A DNA stretch of 64,000 bases from UBA4971 sp029551185 (GCA_035593725.1 DAOSZN010000002.1:62001-126000); one strand, 5' to 3'; positions 23,361 to 32,935 are shown, counted from the first letter of the stretch. Numbers and translations are program-made. The notes: generated from the sequence alone by a model not told the origin.

Positions 23361-24463
23361 AGTTTGTTATTTCCGGCTACTTTGGATTTCAAAACATAGG
23401 CGATGAAGCCATTCTGGCAGCCATGACTCAGCACCTAAGGGAGGTATCTCCTGACCCGGAGATAGTGGTCCTGTCTGAGAATGCCATTCTAACAGAAAAG
23501 CTCCACAACGTTTCAGCTGTCAGCAGGACTGATCTTTTAGGAATATCCAGGGAGCTTGCTGACGCTGATCTCTTCATCAGCGGAGGCGGCGGACTCCTCC
23601 AAGATGTCACAAGCTCTCGGTCAGTCCCGTATTATTTGGGTCTGGTAACCTTAGCGAAGGCCATGAGGAAGCCTGTTTTCTTCTACGCTCAGGGGATTGG
23701 ACCTCTGAACCTGAAGTTCAGCAGATTTCTGGTGAAGACTGTAGGCAATCTCGTTGAGACTATTGTTGTCAGGGACGAGCCGTCACTGAAACTCCTGCAA
23801 TCCCTCGGTGTCACCCGTCCCGGAATGTGTGTGGCAGCTGATCCGGCTTTCGGGCTTGAACCCGGCGATGGGGTAAGGAAGGGCAGTGAACTCTTGCATG
23901 CTTCCGGAATTCCCACACATGGGGGGCCTTTGGTGATAGTTTCTGTGCGTCCTTGGGTTAAGGTGCCCGGGTATATCCAGGCTGTGGCTGCAGCCTGTGA
24001 TGATCTGGTGAAAGCCTATGGCGCGGTTGTTGTGTATGTTCCTTTCCATAGGGGGCAAGACGCTCCTATATGCCAGGCGTGTATCGAATTGATGCAGGAA
24101 CGTGCATATATGTTGGATTGTCACATGTTGCCGGGAGAAATCCTGTCTATTATGGAGGACGCAGATTTCGCCATTGGCATGAGATATCACTCGCTTGTAT
24201 TTGCAATAGCTACAGCCACTCCTTTTGTTGCTTTGTCATACGATCCGAAAGTGGACGGACTCCTTTCAATCGTAGGCGAAAAGCCCGGACTGTCGCAAGA
24301 CGATTGTTGCGTGGACTCTCTTTCCCGCCATGTTAATGATGCTTGGCACAGAAGGGAACAGATGAAGGCAAGGTTTTCGGCGCTTGCCCCGGAATTGGCG
24401 GAATCCGCGAAGTATGTAGCTTGCCTTGCAGTTGACACAGGAATGAAGGGACGAAAGCAGTGA
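23357..24463 (+). CDS. csaB: Polysaccharide pyruvyl transferase CsaB
   Basis: 368 residues. N-terminal SGYFGFQNIGDEAIL motif (about 6-20), ISGGGGLLQD near 74, FFYAQGIGP near 107 and the C-terminal GMRYHSL near 275, all typical. CsaB transfers pyruvate from PEP to a secondary cell-wall polysaccharide, which then anchors SLH-domain S-layer proteins. The ATG at 23357 overlaps the DUF5693 stop; GGAGGAGG lies upstream. Its presence suggests this organism has an S-layer or SLH-anchored proteins, none of which are in this window. Confidence 0.93.
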   Translation: MKFVISGYFGFQNIGDEAILAAMTQHLREVSPDPEIVVLSENAILTEKLHNVSAVSRTDLLGISRELADADLFISGGGGLLQDVTSSRSVPYYLGLVTLAKAMRKPVFFYAQGIGPLNLKFSRFLVKTVGNLVETIVVRDEPSLKLLQSLGVTRPGMCVAADPAFGLEPGDGVRKGSELLHASGIPTHGGPLVIVSVRPWVKVPGYIQAVAAACDDLVKAYGAVVVYVPFHRGQDAPICQACIELMQERAYMLDCHMLPGEILSIMEDADFAIGMRYHSLVFAIATATPFVALSYDPKVDGLLSIVGEKPGLSQDDCCVDSLSRHVNDAWHRREQMKARFSALAPELAESAKYVACLAVDTGMKGRKQ

Positions 24464-24476
24464 CGGAGGTGCCGGT

Positions 24477-25202
24477 GTGGAACGTGTTAGTATTCTCGGC
24501 CTCCCGGTGGACAGGGTAGACATGGCCGGGGCTGTCGCGCGTGTATGCGAGCTTATCTCGGAGAATAGGACATGTCAGGTAGTGACCCTGAACTCGGAGA
24601 TTGCCATGACAGCTCAGGAGGATTCCAGGCTTGCAGAGGTCATTTTTGAGTCTGACTTGGTGGTTCCTGACGGCGCCGGCATTGTCTGGGCTTCCCGGGT
24701 CCTTGGGGTTTCACTCCCCGAAAGAGTGGCCGGGTTTGATCTCATGCAGGAATTACTTGCATGTGCAGCTTGCCACGGTTGGCCTGTATTCTTTTTAGGA
24801 GCTGAACCCGGTGTAGCGCAAGAGGCAGCTGAATGCGTAAAAAGGAGGCTGCCTGAGCTGATTGTGGCAGGAACTCATCATGGATTTTTTAGCGATGAAG
24901 AAGAGGCAGCCATTATCGACGGGATCAATTCAGCTGAAGCCCGTCTTGTCTTTGTCGGAATGGGCGCACCCAGGCAGGATTTTTGGATTGCGGCGAACAA
25001 GACACGGATAAAGGAAGCTATATGCATAGGCGTTGGAGGTAGCTTCAATGTCTTGGCAGGCAAGGTGAAACGGGCGCCGGATTGGATGGGCAGGTGCGGC
25101 CTGGAGTGGCTGTTTCGTCTTATATGTCAGCCCAGCAGGTTTGTGCGTATGCTGGCTTTGCCTCGGTTTGTCATAAGAGTTCTCCGGGAGAAGCTGGCCT
25201 AG
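24477..25202 (+). CDS. tagA: WecG/TagA/CpsF-family glycosyltransferase
   Basis: 241 residues, GT26 family. Shows VTLNSEIAM near 38, VPDGAGIVWASR near 63-74, FFLGAEPGVA near 103 and GMGAPRQDFWI near 161. Known members add N-acetylmannosamine to undecaprenyl-diphospho-GlcNAc, the second step in wall teichoic acid or secondary polymer synthesis. GTG 24477 follows GGAGGTG, 13 bp after csaB, consistent with making the polymer that CsaB pyruvylates. The precise sugar is inferred from the family. Confidence 0.88.
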   Translation: MERVSILGLPVDRVDMAGAVARVCELISENRTCQVVTLNSEIAMTAQEDSRLAEVIFESDLVVPDGAGIVWASRVLGVSLPERVAGFDLMQELLACAACHGWPVFFLGAEPGVAQEAAECVKRRLPELIVAGTHHGFFSDEEEAAIIDGINSAEARLVFVGMGAPRQDFWIAANKTRIKEAICIGVGGSFNVLAGKVKRAPDWMGRCGLEWLFRLICQPSRFVRMLALPRFVIRVLREKLA

Positions 25203-25251
25203 CGCTGTAATGCCTTATAGAAATATACTTTGAGGTCAGGGAGTGAGGTAA

Positions 25252-26091
25252 TTGACGAAAGAAGAAACGAAGGAATTGGAGCGCATTGCTCAGCGTATCA
25301 GATTAGGCATCATAAGATCTGTATCTGCAGCAGGGTCCGGGCATCCCGGCGGGTCTCTCTCAGTTGCGGATATTATGGCGACTTTATACTTCAAGGTGAT
25401 GAGGGTTGACCCAGAGAATCCGAAATGGCCTGACAGGGACAAATTCGTCATGTCAAAAGGTCATGCAGCTCCTGCTTTGTATGCAACTTTGGCTGAGGCA
25501 GGATTTATTCCGAGGGAAGAGCTTCTCACTCTCAGGAAATTCGGAAGCAGATTGCAGGGCCATCCCAGCATGAATCATGTTCCTGGGGTAGAAATGTCTA
25601 CAGGCTCGTTGGGCCAAGGATTATCTGCAGCGAACGGTATGGCGCTTGCTGCGAAACTCGACAAGCGCCCCACGAGAGTGTATGTGATTATAGGAGACGG
25701 AGAAGCACAGGAAGGCCAAGTCTGGGAGGCATCCATGACTTCCGTCCATCAGAAGCTGGATAATCTCATGGTGTTTCTTGATTACAACGGCCTGCAGATT
25801 GACGGCAGTGTAGTAGATGTGAAATCCTTTACGGATCCGGCTGCAAGGTGGCGGGCTTTCGGTTGGCATGTCCTTGAGATAGACGGCCATGACGTCCAGG
25901 CTATCCACTCTGCTTGCGAGGAAGCGAAGGCAACTTCAGGAAGGCCGACTTTGGCAGTAGCTCATACAGTCAAAGGGAAAGGCGTTTCATTCATGGAAAA
26001 CGTCGCAGATTGGCATGGCAAAGCACCGTCCAAAGAACAAGCGGAGGAAGCGATAAAGCATATTGAGGCTTTGCTTGACTCAGCTTTGTAG
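25252..26091 (+). CDS. Transketolase, N-terminal subunit
   Basis: 279 residues corresponding to the thiamine-diphosphate-binding half: GHPGGSLSVADI near 25-36, SKGHAAPALYA near 65-75, and the ThDP motif GDGEAQEGQVWEA near 145-157 with Asn ending the motif slightly later (LDYNGLQIDG). Split transketolases are common in anaerobic Bacillota. TTG 25252 is the start, preceded by a GTGAGG. The partner half follows 72 bp downstream. It acts in the non-oxidative pentose phosphate pathway in the cytoplasm. Confidence 0.93.
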   Translation: MTKEETKELERIAQRIRLGIIRSVSAAGSGHPGGSLSVADIMATLYFKVMRVDPENPKWPDRDKFVMSKGHAAPALYATLAEAGFIPREELLTLRKFGSRLQGHPSMNHVPGVEMSTGSLGQGLSAANGMALAAKLDKRPTRVYVIIGDGEAQEGQVWEASMTSVHQKLDNLMVFLDYNGLQIDGSVVDVKSFTDPAARWRAFGWHVLEIDGHDVQAIHSACEEAKATSGRPTLAVAHTVKGKGVSFMENVADWHGKAPSKEQAEEAIKHIEALLDSAL

Positions 26092-26162
26092 CAGAGAGAC
26101 TCAAGGCTTGTGTTGCTCGTTTCATCTATCGAATTAACATATAGACAGGGGGATAAGTCACT

Positions 26163-27116
26163 ATGACAGATGTGCCACAAAAGACAGCGACTCGCGCCGC
26201 ATACGGGAAGGCCTTGGTGAGACTGGGCGAGGAGAACCCTGATGTGGTGGTTCTTGATGCAGACCTTTCCAAATCTACGAAAACTGACGGGTTTGCTAAG
26301 AGATTCCCTGAGAGATTCTTTCAAATGGGAATAGCGGAAGCTGATATGATGGGGACTGCTGCAGGTCTTGCAGCCTCAGGGAAGATTCCTTTTGCAAGCA
26401 CGTTTGCTATATTCGCGTCAGGCAGAGCTTTTGATCAGGTAAGACAGACAGCGGGATACGGCAAGTTGAACGTAAAGATAGGGGCAAGCCACGGAGGGAT
26501 CACTGTAGGCGAGGATGGGGCGTCTCATCAGTCCATTGAGGATCTGGCTCTCATGAGGGTAATCCCGGGAATGACAGTGATTGTTCCTGCTGATGCCATT
26601 GAAACGGAACAGGCGGTATTTGCCGCAGCCTGCCACGAAGGGCCTGTCTACATTCGTACAGGAAGAAGCCCTGTGCCGGTGTTGTTTAATGAATCATATG
26701 AGTTTGAGATTGGAAAAGCAGCGACTGTCCGTGACGGCAAAGACGTCACGATAATTGCGTGTGGGATAATGGTATCTAAAAGCCTTGAGGCAGCGGAGAT
26801 CTTGGCTGAAAAAGGGATTTCAGCGAGGGTCCTTAACATGGCCACGATTAAGCCTATTCATGTTGATGCAGTAGTTAAGGCTGCCAAAGAAACCGGTGCC
26901 ATAGTAACTGCTGAGGAGCACAGCATCATCGGAGGTCTGGGAAGCGCAGTATGCGAGGTTACAGGTGCCATGTGCCCTGTTCCTGTGGAGAGGATTGGTA
27001 TACGCGACGTGTTCGGGCAGTCCGGCACACCGGATGAGCTGATGAAAGAGTATTCCTTGACTGCAGATGACATTGCCCAAGCTGCTGTCAGGGCAATCGA
27101 GAGAATTGGAACATAG
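26163..27116 (+). CDS. Transketolase, C-terminal subunit
   Basis: 317 residues carrying the pyrimidine-binding and C-terminal domains. GIAEADMMGTAAGLA near 57-71 contains the catalytic Glu that activates the ThDP aminopyrimidine; HGGITVGEDGASHQ near 108-121 follows. It completes the enzyme with the preceding subunit. ATG 26163 has GGGGG upstream. A 1-deoxyxylulose-5-phosphate synthase half is a less likely alternative given the pairing. Confidence 0.93.
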   Translation: MTDVPQKTATRAAYGKALVRLGEENPDVVVLDADLSKSTKTDGFAKRFPERFFQMGIAEADMMGTAAGLAASGKIPFASTFAIFASGRAFDQVRQTAGYGKLNVKIGASHGGITVGEDGASHQSIEDLALMRVIPGMTVIVPADAIETEQAVFAAACHEGPVYIRTGRSPVPVLFNESYEFEIGKAATVRDGKDVTIIACGIMVSKSLEAAEILAEKGISARVLNMATIKPIHVDAVVKAAKETGAIVTAEEHSIIGGLGSAVCEVTGAMCPVPVERIGIRDVFGQSGTPDELMKEYSLTADDIAQAAVRAIERIGT

Positions 27117-27205
27117 TTCTTGGCGCAGGCAGGAGGGATTCAGTCTTATATTATCGAATTAGTAAAGATAAAGTCGCTATCTATCAATCCCAGGAAGTGA
27201 TTGTG

Positions 27206-27916
27206 TTGATTCGCTTCTACGATGTAACTAAGGTTTATCCCAGCGGTGCCACAGGGCTCTTCTCAGTCAACACCTTTATTGGGAAAGGGGAATTTGTCTT
27301 TCTGGTAGGCCCCAGCGGTGCCGGAAAGACTACTTTTTTGAAGCTCTTGACAAGAGAGATTCTGCCTACGCGTGGCCAGGTGCTCTTGAACGGGCGTAAT
27401 ATCACTAGAATAAGGCCAACTGAAGTGCCTTATTTACGAAGAACTGTCAGAATGATATTTCAAGACTTTAAGCTCCTCCCGAACAAGACTGTTTATGATA
27501 ATGTAGCCTTTGCCTTAATGGTGACTGAGAAGCCAAGAAGGCAGATTGGCGCTCTTGTCAATGAAGCTCTTAAGCTTGTAGGCATAGAAAGCAAGGCTGA
27601 GATGTATCCTGATGAACTCTCCGGTGGTGAGCAGCAAAGAGTCTCGATTGCCAGGGCGATTGTGGGAGACCCGACTGTGCTCTTGGCTGATGAACCTACA
27701 GGCAATCTTGACATGGAGACATCATGGGATATTATGGAGGTTCTCTTGCGGATTAATAAGAGAGGCACTACAGTTATCATGTCTACACACAATGCAACGA
27801 TAGTAGACGTATTAAAGCAGCGTGTGATCGAGTTGGATAACGGTCGGATTGTGCGAGATGATGAGAAAGGGGTCTATGAGGGTGAGGCTGAGTACAATGC
27901 GGTACTTCCTGGCTGA
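27206..27916 (+). CDS. ftsE: Cell division ATP-binding protein FtsE
   Basis: 236 residues. Walker A GPSGAGKT (near 36), the ABC signature LSGGEQQRV (near 139) and Walker B VLLADEP (near 159). FtsE with FtsX forms an ABC-type complex that activates peptidoglycan hydrolases at the division site; the M23 protein two genes on is the probable target. Start: TTG 27206 gives the usual M-I-R-F-Y opening with AGGAAG 8 nt upstream; GTG 27203 and GTG 27197 are alternatives. It overlaps ftsX by 20 bp. Confidence 0.94.
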   Translation: MIRFYDVTKVYPSGATGLFSVNTFIGKGEFVFLVGPSGAGKTTFLKLLTREILPTRGQVLLNGRNITRIRPTEVPYLRRTVRMIFQDFKLLPNKTVYDNVAFALMVTEKPRRQIGALVNEALKLVGIESKAEMYPDELSGGEQQRVSIARAIVGDPTVLLADEPTGNLDMETSWDIMEVLLRINKRGTTVIMSTHNATIVDVLKQRVIELDNGRIVRDDEKGVYEGEAEYNAVLPG

Positions 27917-28760
27917 AGGCTGGAAGTCAACCAAGCGCAATGTAAGCCTTATCTCCCTTGGGACAATGGCGGTGTCCATTTTTGTTTTGGGTGTATTCGG
28001 GCTTATCTTAATGAACTTGAGCAATGTTAACAGCAATCTGAGATCCAGCATTGAGATAAGGGTTTATGTGGAGGATAATCTCACCGGCCAAGGCTTGGGA
28101 GCGCTGAAACAGCAGATTGAGAGCATCGAAGGCGTTCACCGGGTAACATATGTCAGCAAAGAAGAAGGCCTGAGCCGTCTGGCAAAACAGCTTGGAGAGA
28201 AAGCCGGGCTCGTGGATATCCTAGGAGAAAACCCACTTCCCGATACTTTTGATGTGCGCGTGTTTAATGCAGACAGTACTCCGGATATCGCATCAAGGAT
28301 TTCCAATCTGCCCCATATCATCGGTGTCAATTACGGACAGGGCTTTACAGAAAAACTGCTGTCGGCCACCAGGTTTATTGCAGTGGCTACTGTGGTACTG
28401 GCAGTCATACTTCTGGGCGCGGTTATGTTTATTGTAGGGAATACTGTAAGGCTCTCTCTGGTTTCCCGCGCTCAAGAGATTGAAGTGATGAAACTGGTAG
28501 GCGCAACTGACTGGTTTATTATGTGGCCATTTCTGATAGAGGGAATGATTGTCGGCTTTTTGGGGTCTTCTTTGTCGGGGATATGTCTCTATGTCGTGTA
28601 CAGGGCATGTATAAGCAGACTCGGGTTGGTAGCGCCCTTTATCCCAATAATTACGGAGACTGCACCGGTCGCAAGGCTCTGTGCCGGTCTTGTCGGACTT
28701 GGTGTTTTAATGGGGGTTTTTGCAGGTGGGGTTTTCATTAAAAAACACCTGGAAATTTAG
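27897..28760 (+). CDS. ftsX: Cell division protein FtsX
   Basis: 287 residues. A membrane span near 20-42, an extracellular domain of about 110 residues, then three C-terminal spans, the standard FtsX topology. ATG 27897 lies inside the end of ftsE with GAGG 9 nt upstream. An earlier in-frame GTG at 27849 would extend into the cytoplasmic tail without clear support. FtsX transmits FtsE ATPase cycling to coiled-coil hydrolase partners outside the membrane. Confidence 0.93.
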   Translation: MRYFLAEGWKSTKRNVSLISLGTMAVSIFVLGVFGLILMNLSNVNSNLRSSIEIRVYVEDNLTGQGLGALKQQIESIEGVHRVTYVSKEEGLSRLAKQLGEKAGLVDILGENPLPDTFDVRVFNADSTPDIASRISNLPHIIGVNYGQGFTEKLLSATRFIAVATVVLAVILLGAVMFIVGNTVRLSLVSRAQEIEVMKLVGATDWFIMWPFLIEGMIVGFLGSSLSGICLYVVYRACISRLGLVAPFIPIITETAPVARLCAGLVGLGVLMGVFAGGVFIKKHLEI

Positions 28761-29943
28761 ACTACTTGCCTTTCTTCTTGTCGCAAGTTTTATATTTGGC
28801 CCGATATCAACGTCTGTCCACGGGGAACCGTCATCCGGGCTTACAGCGAAACGTGACCAATTGCAGGAGCTTTCCGGCCAAGTCGATCAGACTAAACAAC
28901 AGCTTCTGACAATCAAGAAAAAGGAAAAGGGAGTCTTAAGCGAGCTCGAAGCAACTGAGATGAAACTGGAAAGGACTAAATCTCGTCTTGTCTCTCTCGA
29001 AAAGCAAGTCAAGGATATTGAGAAGCGCATCAGAGAGGCTGAACAGGATTTGGCGGTTTCCGAGAAAGAACAGGCGCTTGCAGAGAGGCGTCTCGAGGAG
29101 AGGCTCGACGTACTGAAGAACAGATTAAGAGCCATGTATATGTGGGGTCCCGGGAATTACATGGAGGCCCTTTGTGCAGCTTCAAGTTTTGCGGATTTCA
29201 TCGGAAGATACGATTATCTGAGGATGATTGCAGAAAATGACGCCGAATGCCTGAATGAGATTGAGCTCGAAATTCAAAACCTCGCCACCCAGATGGAAGA
29301 GGTGGAAAAGAAAAAGGTCGCTCTTGAGGACCAGCGTGCGAAACTTGCTTCCATGAAGGTTGAGTTTACGGAGCAAGAAACACAGTTGGGAGCCCAAGTA
29401 AAAGAGAGAGAGACGCAGCTTGCTAAATTACAAAAGGAAAGGGCCCGGTACGAAAAAGCCCTGGACGAGCTGGAAGAGACCAGTAGAGAGCTGGAGAGGG
29501 CTATACGGGAGCAACAGGCCCGGAATATCCGAGAGGGAAAGGGCATTCCCAGATGGACCGGGAAGTTTATTATGCCTGTCCAGGGACGGATATCTTCAGA
29601 TTTCGGAAACAGGTATCACCCGATTCTCAAGCAGTACAGGCTCCATTCAGGCATTGACATAGCGGTTCCTACCGGGACTCCGGTGCGTGCAGCGGCTGAT
29701 GGTGTCATTATCCACAGCGGATGGATAACCGGATATGGTTATACTGTCATCATTGACCATGGAGGCGGGCTTTCCACTCTTTATGGCCATAATTCTTCGC
29801 TTGTTGTCAGAGCAGGCCAGGCTGTGCTTCAAGGCGATGTAGTATCAAAGGCCGGAAGCACAGGGGTTTCTACAGGCCCTCACGTTCACTTTGAAGTAAG
29901 GGATCAAGGGGCTCCGGTTAATCCGTGGCAATGGTTGAAGTAG
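28726..29943 (+). CDS. EnvC/PcsB-like M23 peptidase with coiled coil
   Basis: 405 residues. Signal peptide near 1-32, a long coiled coil (about 40-270) rich in Glu/Lys/Gln, then a C-terminal M23 (LytM) domain. Zinc ligands are present: HSGIDIA (His and Asp) and HVHFEV (H-x-H), so this copy is probably catalytically competent, unlike E. coli EnvC. The gene overlaps the 3' end of ftsX, matching FtsEX-regulated hydrolases such as PcsB or the B. subtilis CwlO system. Start GTG 28726 (GGGGG upstream) or TTG 28720. Confidence 0.92.
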   Translation: MGFSLKNTWKFRLLAFLLVASFIFGPISTSVHGEPSSGLTAKRDQLQELSGQVDQTKQQLLTIKKKEKGVLSELEATEMKLERTKSRLVSLEKQVKDIEKRIREAEQDLAVSEKEQALAERRLEERLDVLKNRLRAMYMWGPGNYMEALCAASSFADFIGRYDYLRMIAENDAECLNEIELEIQNLATQMEEVEKKKVALEDQRAKLASMKVEFTEQETQLGAQVKERETQLAKLQKERARYEKALDELEETSRELERAIREQQARNIREGKGIPRWTGKFIMPVQGRISSDFGNRYHPILKQYRLHSGIDIAVPTGTPVRAAADGVIIHSGWITGYGYTVIIDHGGGLSTLYGHNSSLVVRAGQAVLQGDVVSKAGSTGVSTGPHVHFEVRDQGAPVNPWQWLK

Positions 29944-29986
29944 AGGCGTACTCTTTGAATTACAAAATGAAAATTGGTGAAGAAAC

Positions 29987-31231
29987 ATGAAAAAGTGCCT
30001 TCGTTGGGCTTGCTTGGTTGTCGCGTTCACGGCAGTTGCCGGTGCGCTGTTTTTGGGATGGAGCCCTCTTTTAGGAGCTGCAGATAAAGCTTCCGTCGAG
30101 TCTGAAAGTGCTCAGGCAGTGCACGCTCAAGCTGCTCTTGAGACACTCTACATACTGAAGAACTTTTACCTGTATCCTATTGATGAGAGCGTCTTGCTTA
30201 AGGCGTACAGCCAGGATCAGCGCATAGAGGACATGATTAAAGCCTTAGATGACCCGCTTTCGAGATTCATGAATGAATCTGAGTTTCAAACTTTCATGGA
30301 GGATATGAAAGGTTCCTTTGACGGTATAGGTATAGTGGTAGGGATCCTTGACGAGGAGCTGACTATTGTATCCCCGATAAAAGGCACACCGGGAGAGCAG
30401 GCGGGCCTGCTGCCTCTGGATAGGATTAAGCATATCGACGGCAGGGATACCAAGGATATGGCTTTGGAGTACGCTGTTTCTTTAATGAAGGGCAAGAAAG
30501 GAACTACGGTTGTCTTAGGAATAGAACGAACGGAGAACGAGACGACTCGTGCTTTCGACGTGAGTATTATCCGGGATACAATAGTGATCCCGCGCACTTC
30601 CTGTGAAATGCTTGACGATGAAATAGGATATGTCCATTTAGCTTCATTTTTTGGCGAGAATACCGCTGAAGAGATGATGGATGAGATCAGAAGTCTTCTT
30701 GACCGGAACATGAAAGGCTTTATTCTTGATCTGCGGCTGAACCCGGGTGGTTCCGTGGATTTGGCAGTGCAGGTAGCAACGAAGTTTTTGCCCGCCGGGA
30801 CCCCTGTTGTTCATATGGTGGATAAGAGTGGGCGTCGGGTTACATACTATGCAGGCCCAGGAGATAAGGTGGATGTTCCCATGGTTGTGCTGGTTAACGA
30901 GGCAAGCGCAAGCTCGTCTGAAATCGTGGCAGGTGCGCTAAAGGATATGGGGCAGGCGACTATAGTGGGGGTTAAGACCTTCGGCAAAGGGTCAGTTCAG
31001 ACTATCTATCCCTTGTCCGACGGCTCGGCGATTTCCATAACAACTCACAAGTATCTTACCGCAGGTGAGCATTTAATTGACAAGAAAGGAATAGAACCTG
31101 ATGTAGTGATAAAGCTTCCTGAGGAGTTCGACGACTCTGAAGGCATTGTTGCGGATACGCAGCTCGAGGCCGCTGTCAAGATTCTAAAGGAGCAGTTGAG
31201 AAAACAGGAGTCTAGCAAGGTCGCAGGATGA
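29987..31231 (+). CDS. ctpB: S41 C-terminal processing peptidase
   Basis: 414 residues. N-terminal signal anchor (8-30), a helical region, a PDZ domain (about 100-185) and the tail-specific protease domain. The catalytic pair is Ser309 in ASASSSE and Lys334 in TFGKGSVQ. In Bacillota CtpA/CtpB enzymes cleave secreted or membrane substrates including sporulation signalling proteins. Its place between the M23 gene and the MinJ-like gene matches the B. subtilis ftsE-ftsX-ctpB-minJ order. Which substrate it cleaves here is unknown. Confidence 0.92.
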   Translation: MKKCLRWACLVVAFTAVAGALFLGWSPLLGAADKASVESESAQAVHAQAALETLYILKNFYLYPIDESVLLKAYSQDQRIEDMIKALDDPLSRFMNESEFQTFMEDMKGSFDGIGIVVGILDEELTIVSPIKGTPGEQAGLLPLDRIKHIDGRDTKDMALEYAVSLMKGKKGTTVVLGIERTENETTRAFDVSIIRDTIVIPRTSCEMLDDEIGYVHLASFFGENTAEEMMDEIRSLLDRNMKGFILDLRLNPGGSVDLAVQVATKFLPAGTPVVHMVDKSGRRVTYYAGPGDKVDVPMVVLVNEASASSSEIVAGALKDMGQATIVGVKTFGKGSVQTIYPLSDGSAISITTHKYLTAGEHLIDKKGIEPDVVIKLPEEFDDSEGIVADTQLEAAVKILKEQLRKQESSKVAG

Positions 31232-31275
31232 CGTATAATGAATAGTAGTTCGTCGATTAAATGGGAGTGGCCTTG

Positions 31276-32550
31276 ATGTTTCCGTTCGGAAAGATAATTG
31301 TCACTATCTTAATGTTGATCCCGCAAGCAGTGCTGCACCCCATGTTTTGGGTGGTTATAGCCCTTGTTGCAGCCCAATACTCCCGCGCTGCCAGGGTTGA
31401 AGCTAACGTATACGGGCAGGCTGTTGAGTCGCCGATTTCACGCTTGCTCACCTCGATTCTGCTTGGTGTTATAGCAGGGTTTGTTGCTAGTTTCATTCTG
31501 ATTCTTGTAGGTGTTACGATCACCAGGGCGGGAGTCTCGTTCATTCTTCCGCTCGCTATTTTCCTTATGCTCATCGACCAGAGATTCTTGTGCTTTTCAT
31601 ATGCAGGCGGACTGGTGGCTTTGTCCAGCTTGATATTTGGCTGGCCTGAAGTAGGAGTCCGGGACATAATGATTCTTGTGGCAGTCCTTCACTTGATTGA
31701 GGGGTTGCTGATACGCTTGACAGGCAGTCGCGGGGCATTGCCTCTCTATATGAAAACGCAGGAAGGACAGGTAGTCGGGGGCTTTGTGTTACAGAAATTC
31801 TGGCCTGTACCCATCATTAGCATGATGCTCTTGACTCCCAAGGCAAGTGAAATAGAGACTATTACAAGCGGATTGATAACCATGCCGGATTGGTGGCCTC
31901 TCATAAAGCCAGGGATATTGCCGCCTGAAGGCCACGAGTTCTTATTTGCCATGTTTGTGCTCCCGGCAGCTCTTGGCTATGGGGATTTTGCCCTTGCCAG
32001 AAGTCCGAAAGAGAGAAGCTCGCGTACTGCCCGTGATCTTCTAATCTTCAGTCTGGTGCTGCTGGGATTGGCCCTTCTTTCTATCCCGTTCCCCTGGGTC
32101 CAATGGATAGCTGCAGTTTTTGCCCCTGTAGGACATGAATTGGTCATAGCATCGGGGAGACGCGCGGAGACTATGGCGCCTGCACTTTTTTCAGCGAATC
32201 CCAGGGGGTTGGTTGTGCTTGATGTTGTGCCTAATTCACCTGCAGATGTTGCCGGTTTCAAGAGCAGAGATATCATTATTTCCATAAACGGCCAACCGAT
32301 AAAGAGTCCTCAAGATCTTAGAATGGCTTTCAGTGCGAGTGCTCCTTGGTATTACATTGAGGCTGAACGACCTGACGCAGCAGGCAGAGGAGAGCGCTTC
32401 TCACGGTCTATCTCCGGGGGAGTGGAGAGGGTTGGAATTATCCCCTCGCCCGGGCCAAACGATGATGCGCACGCGAAGGTGCCTGTGGCGTCTCTCGAAG
32501 GGCCGCTGGCCAGATGGATCCGGGGGATCCGTACCCCGCGGTCCGGGTGA
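31276..32550 (+). CDS. minJ: MinJ-like multi-spanning PDZ protein
   Basis: 424 residues. Around seven or eight membrane segments occupy the first 290 residues and a PDZ domain follows (about 300-370, with the VVLDVVPNSPADVAGF loop). This is the architecture of B. subtilis MinJ, which bridges DivIVA and MinD at the division site. Gene order (after ctpB, before uvrB) supports orthology. ATG 31276 has GGGAGTGG upstream; ATG 31261 is less likely. The C-terminal ~50 residues are low-complexity and Gly/Pro/Arg-rich. Confidence 0.78.
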   Translation: MFPFGKIIVTILMLIPQAVLHPMFWVVIALVAAQYSRAARVEANVYGQAVESPISRLLTSILLGVIAGFVASFILILVGVTITRAGVSFILPLAIFLMLIDQRFLCFSYAGGLVALSSLIFGWPEVGVRDIMILVAVLHLIEGLLIRLTGSRGALPLYMKTQEGQVVGGFVLQKFWPVPIISMMLLTPKASEIETITSGLITMPDWWPLIKPGILPPEGHEFLFAMFVLPAALGYGDFALARSPKERSSRTARDLLIFSLVLLGLALLSIPFPWVQWIAAVFAPVGHELVIASGRRAETMAPALFSANPRGLVVLDVVPNSPADVAGFKSRDIIISINGQPIKSPQDLRMAFSASAPWYYIEAERPDAAGRGERFSRSISGGVERVGIIPSPGPNDDAHAKVPVASLEGPLARWIRGIRTPRSG

Positions 32551-32753
32551 AGAAGCCCATCATAACACAGTGTAACTAACCTGCGGAGTCCACGACAAGG
32601 TGACCATTTCCCGGAGCAATCCCTTCTCCTAACACGGATCTCTTCCTTGTGAAAGTCCTTGCTTCCAAGGTGCGGTTCTTCACAGACTGACATTAAGCGT
32701 ATACATAACTCCGTTATTCTTCCGCGCACAGGGAGGAGATATTGCACTTACGC

Positions 32754-32767
32754 CGAATGTATGTTCG
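32754..32767 (+). promoter_or_regulatory. LexA (SOS) operator
   Basis: CGAATGTATGTTCG differs by one base from the Gram-positive LexA consensus CGAAC-N4-GTTCG. Its position 169 bp before uvrB, an SOS gene in B. subtilis, supports function. Confidence 0.68.
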
Positions 32768-32786
32768 TAGTCGTTTGCATGTTGTC

Positions 32787-32830
32787 GGCCTACGCCGGCA
32801 TAGCAATTATCGCTTGCAGGTAGGCCTTTT
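32787..32830 (+). terminator. Hairpin with short T tract upstream of uvrB
   Basis: GGCCTAC (32787-32793) pairs with GTAGGCC (32820-32826) and is followed by TTTT. The 26-nt loop makes it weak. It lies between the LexA box and uvrB, so it could attenuate transcription started at a distal LexA-controlled promoter. Confidence 0.35.
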
Positions 32831-32864
32831 GTGATGGATAGGATGCTTAGGGTGCATTGCAGTA

Positions 32865-32894
32865 TTGTGAGGGGTGTTTTAGAATTATTATAAA
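32865..32894 (+). promoter_or_regulatory. Candidate proximal promoter for uvrB
   Basis: TTGTGA (32865-32870), 18 bp, TATAAA (32889-32894), about 40 bp before the uvrB start. This promoter would not be overlapped by the LexA box. Confidence 0.4.
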
Positions 32895-32935
32895 CCCCGT
32901 AATCGGAACTTCAAGTGCGGCAGGAGGCTTGTCAG

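Larger units (their letters stand above)
32551..32935 (+). other. Intergenic region before uvrB
   Basis: 385 bp without a credible gene. It holds a LexA-box match, a GGCCTAC/GTAGGCC hairpin followed by TTTT, and a promoter candidate next to uvrB, each listed separately. Confidence 0.5.
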
